DNA of 64,000 nucleotides from Streptomyces sp. SAI-135 (lineage in GTDB: Bacteria; Actinomycetota; Actinomycetes; Streptomycetales; Streptomycetaceae), in contig NZ_JARXYP010000002.1 of assembly GCF_029893805.1 (NCBI RefSeq), forward strand, positions 5,084,001-5,148,000, read 5' to 3'. Each line of letters begins with the position of its first letter. The first letter of the stretch is position 1. The notes below the pieces were generated by a model that saw only the letters and a list, made by a program, of their open reading frames with translations, was not told the origin of the DNA and did no database searches. The position numbers were made by a program, and so were the translations under genes. Positions 59,355 through 64,000 of this stretch are shown one piece after another.

Positions 59355-61565
59355 GTGAACGACTCCGCCTCCCCTCAGACGGGCCGTCAGCCGTTTCTGG
59401 ACGACACGGTGATCTGCCTGGCCGCGCCGTCGTTCGCGATGTCCTCGGAGGACGGGCAGCTGCGGGGAACCGGGGTCGACGGCTTCTACGACCAGGACCG
59501 CAGGCTGCTGCACACGCTCAGGCTGCTCGTCGACGGCCAGGAACCGGAGCATGTCGCCCACCGCCCGGAGGGCTCCCGGGAGGCGCTGTTCAGGGCGGTG
59601 TGCCGGTCCTCCGAGGACCCGACGTCCGCCCCCTGGCTGCTGGTCGCGCGCGAGCGGACCGTACGGCGGCCGGACCGGGGGGAGTCGGGTGACGCCGTGC
59701 TGGTGCAGAACGTCAGCGGCCGTACGGCCCGGTTCACGCTCTCGGTGGTGGCCGGCACCGATCTCGCCGACGTGGCCACGATCAAGGCCGGCCTGCCCGT
59801 CGACGACGTCCCCTGCGAGCAGGTGGAGGGTGTCGTGCCCGCGGTGCGGTGGCACAGCCCGCACGACAACAGCGAGGTCGTGCTGCGGACCGAGCCCGTG
59901 GCGGCGGCAGGGGGAGGGGGCCGGCCGGTGCACACGCCGGCCGGGGGCGGGACCCCGCCGGTGATCACGCCGGTCGCGGACCGCCCCGGTCAGGTGGAGT
60001 TCCGTTGGGAGCTGCTGCTGGCGCCGGACGAGGAGTGGTCCGTACACCTGCTCGTGCACGGCAAGACCACGACCGTGGCGGGTTATCCGGTGCCGCCGCG
60101 ACAGGACGCCCCCTGGCAGCGTGCAGAGGTGGTCGGGCACGAGCGCATGGCCGCGCTGCTGGCGCGGGCCCTGGCCGACCTGGAGGCGCTGCGGCTCGCC
60201 GAGCGGAACAGTTCCGCCGAGGAGCGCGAGGACCAGTTCCTGGCCGCCGGATGCCCCTGGTTCCTGGGCCTGTTCGGCCGCGACAGCATCTGGGCGGCCC
60301 GCATGATGCTTCCGTTCGGTACCGGGCTGGCCCGCGGCACGCTCTGGGCCCTCGCCAGGCGCCAGGGCACCCGCCACGACACATTCACGGACGAGGCACC
60401 GGGCAGGATCCTGCACGAGCTGCGCCCCGCGGAAACCCGGCACGGCGACGGCATGGTGCTGCCCGCCCGTTACTACGCCTCGGTGGACGCGACCCCCTTG
60501 TTCGTCGTGCTCCTGCACGAGGCGTGGAAATGGGGCCTCGCCGGGGAGGACGTCGCCGCGCTGCTGCCCCACGCGAGGGCCGCCATGGGCTGGGTCGAGC
60601 AGGCGATGGACGCCAATGACCTGATCAGCTACGGCAAGGGTCGCGCGGACGGGCTGCTCCACCAGGGGTGGAAGGACTCGCCCGACGCGATCCGGGACGC
60701 CGAGGGGCGGCGGGTCGACCCGCCCATCGCCCTGTGCGAGGTCCAGGGATACGCGTATCAGGCCGCCGCGGGGTACGCCGAACTCCTCACCGCGCTCGGG
60801 GGAGATCAGGGGGAGGCCGCGCGCTGGCGGGAGCGGGCCGAGCGACTGCGTGCCGCCTTCCACCAGTTCTTCTGGGTCGAGAGGCGGGACTGCCGACGCT
60901 ATCCGGCCATCGCCGTCGACGGCGGCGGCCATCCGGTGACCGGCCCGGCCTCCAACATGGGGCACCTGCTGAACTCCGGCATCCTCCAGGACGACAAGGA
61001 ACACCGGTGGGTCGCCGAGACACTCATGTCCGACGAACTGCGCACCCCCTGGGGGATCCGCACCCGCTCCGCGCACCTGGCCGGATTCAACCCGTTCAGC
61101 TATCACGGTGGTTCGGTCTGGGCCCATGACTCCGCCATTGCCGTGCACGGGCTCGCCGTCACCGGTTTCGTCGAGGAGGCCGCGACACTGCTGGGCGGCA
61201 TGCTCGACGCGGCCGCCCACTTCGACTACCGGCTCCCCGAGCTGTACGCGGCCTACCCGTCGTCCCGGTTCGGGCGGCCGGCGCCGTATCCGCCCTCCTG
61301 CAGGCCGCAGGCCTGGGCGGCCGCGTCGGCGGCGCTGCTCTGCTCCGCGATGCTTCGACCGGATGTCGATGTTCCGGGCCGCCGACTGGCGCTACGGCCG
61401 ATCGCGCCCTCACTCATGGGACTGAATTCCCCCTACGCTGTTCGGGGATTGAGGCTCGGTGAACGCTCGGTCGACGTGCGCGTCGACATCGACGGCGGCG
61501 CGGAGGTACTCGGCGTCGACGGCACGGAGTGGCGCATCGAGGCATCCCGGTCCCGCACGACCTGA
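59355..61565 (+). CDS. Amylo-alpha-1,6-glucosidase/glycogen-debranching-like enzyme
   Basis: A 736-residue protein with an N-terminal GDE domain (about 10-230; TVICLAAPSFAMSSEDGQLR, GVDGFYDQDRRLLHTL) and a C-terminal (alpha/alpha)6 GH15/GH63-like domain. The catalytic region has CPWFLGLFGRDSIWAARMML, then GLLHQGWKDSPDAI and YHGGSVWAHDSAI. Such enzymes trim alpha-1,6 branches or related glucans in the cytoplasm. GTG 59355 has AAAGG eight bases upstream. The downstream glycosyltransferase gene begins 31 bp later, so the two are probably one operon. Exact specificity cannot be read. Confidence 0.88.
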   Translation: MNDSASPQTGRQPFLDDTVICLAAPSFAMSSEDGQLRGTGVDGFYDQDRRLLHTLRLLVDGQEPEHVAHRPEGSREALFRAVCRSSEDPTSAPWLLVARERTVRRPDRGESGDAVLVQNVSGRTARFTLSVVAGTDLADVATIKAGLPVDDVPCEQVEGVVPAVRWHSPHDNSEVVLRTEPVAAAGGGGRPVHTPAGGGTPPVITPVADRPGQVEFRWELLLAPDEEWSVHLLVHGKTTTVAGYPVPPRQDAPWQRAEVVGHERMAALLARALADLEALRLAERNSSAEEREDQFLAAGCPWFLGLFGRDSIWAARMMLPFGTGLARGTLWALARRQGTRHDTFTDEAPGRILHELRPAETRHGDGMVLPARYYASVDATPLFVVLLHEAWKWGLAGEDVAALLPHARAAMGWVEQAMDANDLISYGKGRADGLLHQGWKDSPDAIRDAEGRRVDPPIALCEVQGYAYQAAAGYAELLTALGGDQGEAARWRERAERLRAAFHQFFWVERRDCRRYPAIAVDGGGHPVTGPASNMGHLLNSGILQDDKEHRWVAETLMSDELRTPWGIRTRSAHLAGFNPFSYHGGSVWAHDSAIAVHGLAVTGFVEEAATLLGGMLDAAAHFDYRLPELYAAYPSSRFGRPAPYPPSCRPQAWAAASAALLCSAMLRPDVDVPGRRLALRPIAPSLMGLNSPYAVRGLRLGERSVDVRVDIDGGAEVLGVDGTEWRIEASRSRTT

Positions 61566-61596
61566 CGCACAGCGGTCCCCGACGAGAGGGAGATAC

Positions 61597-62811
61597 GTGG
61601 TAGGCGGTGGGCCAACAGAAACGCGGTGCTCCATAGCTCTCGTGCACTGGGCCTTTCCGCCTACGGTCGGAGGCGTCGAGTCACATCTGGCCGACTACGC
61701 CGCCCTGTTGGCGCGCCGCGGGTACCGGGTGACCCTGCTCACCGGTGAGACGCGGCCCCAGGCGGTCGACCAGGTCGACATCCTCACCCACCCCCTGCTG
61801 CGGCTTGCCGAGTACCACCGCACCGCCCTCGGCGGGGCGAGGAGACGGCTCACGCCCCTCGAACAGCGGCAGGCCGCCGAGCTGTTGGAGTGGCTCACCC
61901 GGACCGTGGACAGCCGGGGGATACAGCTCGTGCACGGACACAACCTGCACCACTTCTCGCCGGTACCGGCGCTGGCGCTGAGCCGGCTGCGGGAGCGCAC
62001 CGGCACGCCGTTGCTGCACACCTACCACAGCATCTGGCCCGAGGACCCGTGGACGGCTCAGTTCTGCCGGTCGTGGGACGGCCACTACGTGGTGTCGGAC
62101 TACCTCGCGTTCGCCTGCCGCACCCATCTGGGCATCCGTGCCCGGCGCACCTATCTGGGGATCGCGACCAGCCGGTTCCGTGATCTGCCGCCGCCGCGCC
62201 ACAACGGCTCCAGCACCGTGCTGCTGCCCGCCCGTCTCATCCCGGACAAGGGCGCGGAGCTGGCCGTCCGCATGCTCGGCAGGCTCCGCCGGACGGGGCT
62301 GCCCGTCCGCCTCGTGCTGACGAGCCCGCACGAGGTCGTCGACTGGCACGAGGAACAGCAGGGCTTCCTCCTGCGGCTCAACCGGCTCATAGACGACCTG
62401 CGCCTGCGCCCCCACGTGGACCTGGTCCCCACCCCCAAGGAGCTCATGCCGCGGCTGTACGCACAGTCCCACGTGGTCGTGTACCCCTCGGACTACCCTG
62501 AGCCGCTCGGCCTCGCGCCGCTGGAGGCCATGTCCGCCGGACGGCCCGTGGTGGTCACCGCGACCGGCGGTCTGCCGGAGGCCGTCATCCACGGCAGGAC
62601 GGGATACGTCGTGACGCCGGGGGACCTCGATCAGCTCGGGGAGCGGGTGCGCGGCCTCATCCTCGACCCGGAGCTCTCCGGCAGGCTGGGGCAGCAGGGG
62701 CGCAGACACGTGGAGCGGCAGTTCAACCTCCACACCTACGTCGACAAGATGTCCACGCAGTACGCGGCGTTCGTGGAGGACCGCGTCGAGGGGCTGCCCC
62801 GGAGCGGCTAG
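61597..62811 (+). CDS. GT4-family glycosyltransferase
   Basis: A 404-residue GT-B enzyme. The N-terminal lobe has the Gly-rich acceptor loop in FPPTVGGVESHLADYAALLA and the His in LVHGHNLHHF. The C-terminal donor lobe shows LLPARLIPDKGAELAVRML and the E-x7-E motif in YPSDYPEPLGLAPLEAMSAG (both Glu present). It transfers a sugar from a nucleotide donor with retention; the acceptor is unknown. GTG 61597 (MVGGGPTETRC) follows GAGAGGGAG. It is the second gene of the operon with the debranching-like enzyme, so a glucan-related role is plausible. Confidence 0.87.
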   Translation: MVGGGPTETRCSIALVHWAFPPTVGGVESHLADYAALLARRGYRVTLLTGETRPQAVDQVDILTHPLLRLAEYHRTALGGARRRLTPLEQRQAAELLEWLTRTVDSRGIQLVHGHNLHHFSPVPALALSRLRERTGTPLLHTYHSIWPEDPWTAQFCRSWDGHYVVSDYLAFACRTHLGIRARRTYLGIATSRFRDLPPPRHNGSSTVLLPARLIPDKGAELAVRMLGRLRRTGLPVRLVLTSPHEVVDWHEEQQGFLLRLNRLIDDLRLRPHVDLVPTPKELMPRLYAQSHVVVYPSDYPEPLGLAPLEAMSAGRPVVVTATGGLPEAVIHGRTGYVVTPGDLDQLGERVRGLILDPELSGRLGQQGRRHVERQFNLHTYVDKMSTQYAAFVEDRVEGLPRSG

Positions 62812-63133
62812 GTGCGCGTCCCGCGGGTGTGAGTGGGCCGTCTCAACGGCTGCTGGTTGCTCGCGACGCAGCCTCGTGAGTCGTCCCAGGGGCCGCGGTT
62901 GCCGCGACGCAGCGCCCGCGCGCACCAGCCGACGAACACCGCGTCGCCCGGTGCACCGAAGGCCGGCGGGCGACGCCCGCTGCGTGGGCGTGGAGGTGAT
63001 GGCGGGTCCATCAGCTCAACCCGGCCCAAGGGGCCGACGGAGCCGCCCTCGCCGAGGTCACCCGCTGATCCGAGAACGCGGCGCCCTAAGATCAACTTCG
63101 ACCAACGCAAGCCCAATATGGGGGAAACCACTC

Positions 63134-63436
63134 ATGACCAAGCGCATTTCCGCCCTGGCCGTCTCCGCGGCGATCGTCGGAGGCCTCTTCCTCACGTCGG
63201 TGCCCGCTCAGGCCGCCCCGTCGGCCGGCGAGGTGTCGATCAAGGCGTCCGCCACCTGCAACAAGTCCCAGATGCGCCAGCAGATCGCGAGCCTCAAGAC
63301 CAAGGCCGCGAAGCTGAAGCAGCTGGGGGAGAACGCGGCGGCCAGGAAGGCGCTCAGCGACGCGACCGCCCTGCAGAGGAAGCTCGACGCGTGCATCAAG
63401 GCCGAGGAGGACACCAGCAAGCCGTTCCCCGGCTAG
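63134..63436 (+). CDS. Small secreted helical protein
   Basis: A 100-residue protein with a Sec signal (MTKRISALAVSAAIVGGLFL..., cleavage after AQA near residue 28). The mature 70 residues are Ala/Lys/Gln-rich helices with two cysteines (ATCNKSQ and DACIKAE), possibly a disulfide-pinned helical hairpin. I do not recognise the family. GGGGG lies upstream of ATG 63134. The 320 bp before it (62812-63133) show no gene or clear regulatory feature. Confidence 0.7.
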   Translation: MTKRISALAVSAAIVGGLFLTSVPAQAAPSAGEVSIKASATCNKSQMRQQIASLKTKAAKLKQLGENAAARKALSDATALQRKLDACIKAEEDTSKPFPG

Positions 63437-63590
63437 ATTTCCGGTTCCGTGCTGTGGCGCTGTCCGAGGGGGGCGAACCCCAAGGGCCGCGCCACGGGCG
63501 CCTGTTTACCGGTTACCGCCAATAATCGCCCGCCCGCTTTGGCGGCCCGCCGCCCTGCGGCACCCCTCACGACGCGGCTAACGTCCCGGC

Positions 63591-63785
63591 ATGAGGCGAC
63601 GCAAGCGCATCGGAACGAGCCGCACCAGGTCCTTACGACGCATGCGGGACAGGACGATCCAGCGCCGGGCCGACGTCCGGGCCGGCGGCTGGCGCAGACG
63701 GTTCGGGCGCCGGGCCGAGCAGGCGAGGCCCTGGCTCCAGTTCCTCGCCGACCTCGCCACGCTGCTCGCGCGGGTGGTGCGGTAG
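63591..63785 (+). CDS. Possible small basic protein
   Basis: An open frame of 64 residues with 19 arginines (MRRRKRIGTSRTRSLRRMRD). The C-terminal 20 residues are hydrophobic (WLQFLADLATLLARVVR). No ribosome site or family is evident. Arg-rich frames arise easily in this GC-rich DNA, so it may be spurious. The flanking 63437-63590 and 63786-63888 show nothing else. Confidence 0.3.
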   Translation: MRRRKRIGTSRTRSLRRMRDRTIQRRADVRAGGWRRRFGRRAEQARPWLQFLADLATLLARVVR

Positions 63786-63888
63786 CCGGTCCGGGCGCCC
63801 GCCCCGTGACGCCGTGTCCGCGCGGACATCCTCCGCCGGGCCCATCACGATGGGGTGGACGGGGCTGGACCAGCGCGGAGGGTGCCGT

Positions 63889-64000
63889 ATGTCAGGAACC
63901 GGACCGGCGGGCGGCTACTCCGCCACGCCGCTCGCCAGGAAGCTCGGCATCAAGGCGGGCCACCGGGTACGGCTCGACGGCGCGCCCGACGCGTGGGACA
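63889..64000 (+). CDS. DUF3052-like protein, 5' part only
   Basis: From ATG 63889, with GGAGGG eight bases upstream, the frame reads MSGTGPAGGYSATPLARKLG then IKAGHRVRLDGAPDAWD to the window end (37 codons). The SxTPLxKKLGIKxGxRV pattern is typical of DUF3052 proteins, small soluble proteins of unknown function. The remainder lies outside the window. Confidence 0.7.
   Translation, partial: MSGTGPAGGYSATPLARKLGIKAGHRVRLDGAPDAWD

Noticed and set aside
1..64000. Secondary-metabolite gene cluster
   Set aside because: No polyketide, peptide, terpene or lanthipeptide synthase motifs are present in any frame.

Overview
The window is high-GC actinobacterial DNA and almost certainly a Streptomyces chromosome. 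The evidence is the codon use, the bldG (anti-anti-sigma) locus, the ssd-tad cluster beside a 6C RNA, the thymidylate kinase fused to a transporter, and an actinomycete integrative and conjugative element (AICE) in a tRNA-Thr gene. The gene order from acetyl-CoA synthetase through ssd/tad, bldG, hppA, topA, tmk and holB matches the core Streptomyces layout (the SCO3540-SCO3563 region of S. coelicolor, from memory).

Layout. 1-8.9 kb: acsA (cut by the window edge), a SulP transporter-carbonic anhydrase fusion, a deacetylase-like lipoprotein, a CooC/MinD-type ATPase, a Fic-like protein whose start codon lies in a 22-bp palindrome, and a HAD phosphatase. 9.0-15.2 kb: a 6C small RNA, a DnaA-box-like cluster, then ssd, tadA, tadB, tadC, a Flp-like pilin and two TadE-like pseudopilins, mostly joined by 4-bp overlaps. 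The last gene collides with the end of a DEAH-type helicase. 17.7-26.5 kb: bldG with its anti-sigma partner, proton-pumping pyrophosphatase hppA, a lipoprotein, a methyltransferase broken by two frameshifts, a membrane Ser/Thr kinase and a small membrane protein. 26.7-36.1 kb: topA, the MFS-thymidylate kinase fusion, holB, a secreted peptidase and tRNA-Thr(CGT).

36.13-54.95 kb is an integrated AICE of about 18.8 kb. Identical 44-bp att cores bound it, the left one inside the tRNA-Thr gene. Its modules are integrase and excisionase; a replication module of prim-pol plus D5-like helicase with an iteron array (RepPP type); a leftward transfer operon (DUF6284-like, DUF2637-like, a PAPS-reductase-like protein, a ParB-like protein, two small proteins, an FtsK-type Tra and a spread protein); and a regulatory module (XRE regulator with a TTA codon, Nudix, HD, tandem-GntR). 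Cargo includes an SRA-like plus PD-(D/E)xK predicted modification-dependent nuclease, a second putative nuclease at the left end and an AT-richer P-loop ATPase at the right end. Candidate integrase arm sites (paired GGTCTCAG, 12-bp period) lie inside both ends. A candidate transfer locus follows tra, and a 31-bp palindrome sits between the two main operons.

55-64 kb returns to the chromosome: a GH78-like gene remnant, a large membrane TIR-like/NB-ARC/TPR (STAND) protein, about 0.7 kb of degenerate GC-rich repeats, an amylo-alpha-1,6-glucosidase-like enzyme with a downstream GT4 glycosyltransferase, a small secreted protein, and the start of a DUF3052-like gene.

The strongest leads for something undescribed are the PAPS-reductase/ParB pair in the transfer operon, the SRA-PD-(D/E)xK nuclease, the Sll1717-like ATPase at attR, and the TIR-NB-ARC-TPR protein. 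All functional calls rest on reading motifs. No searches were run.
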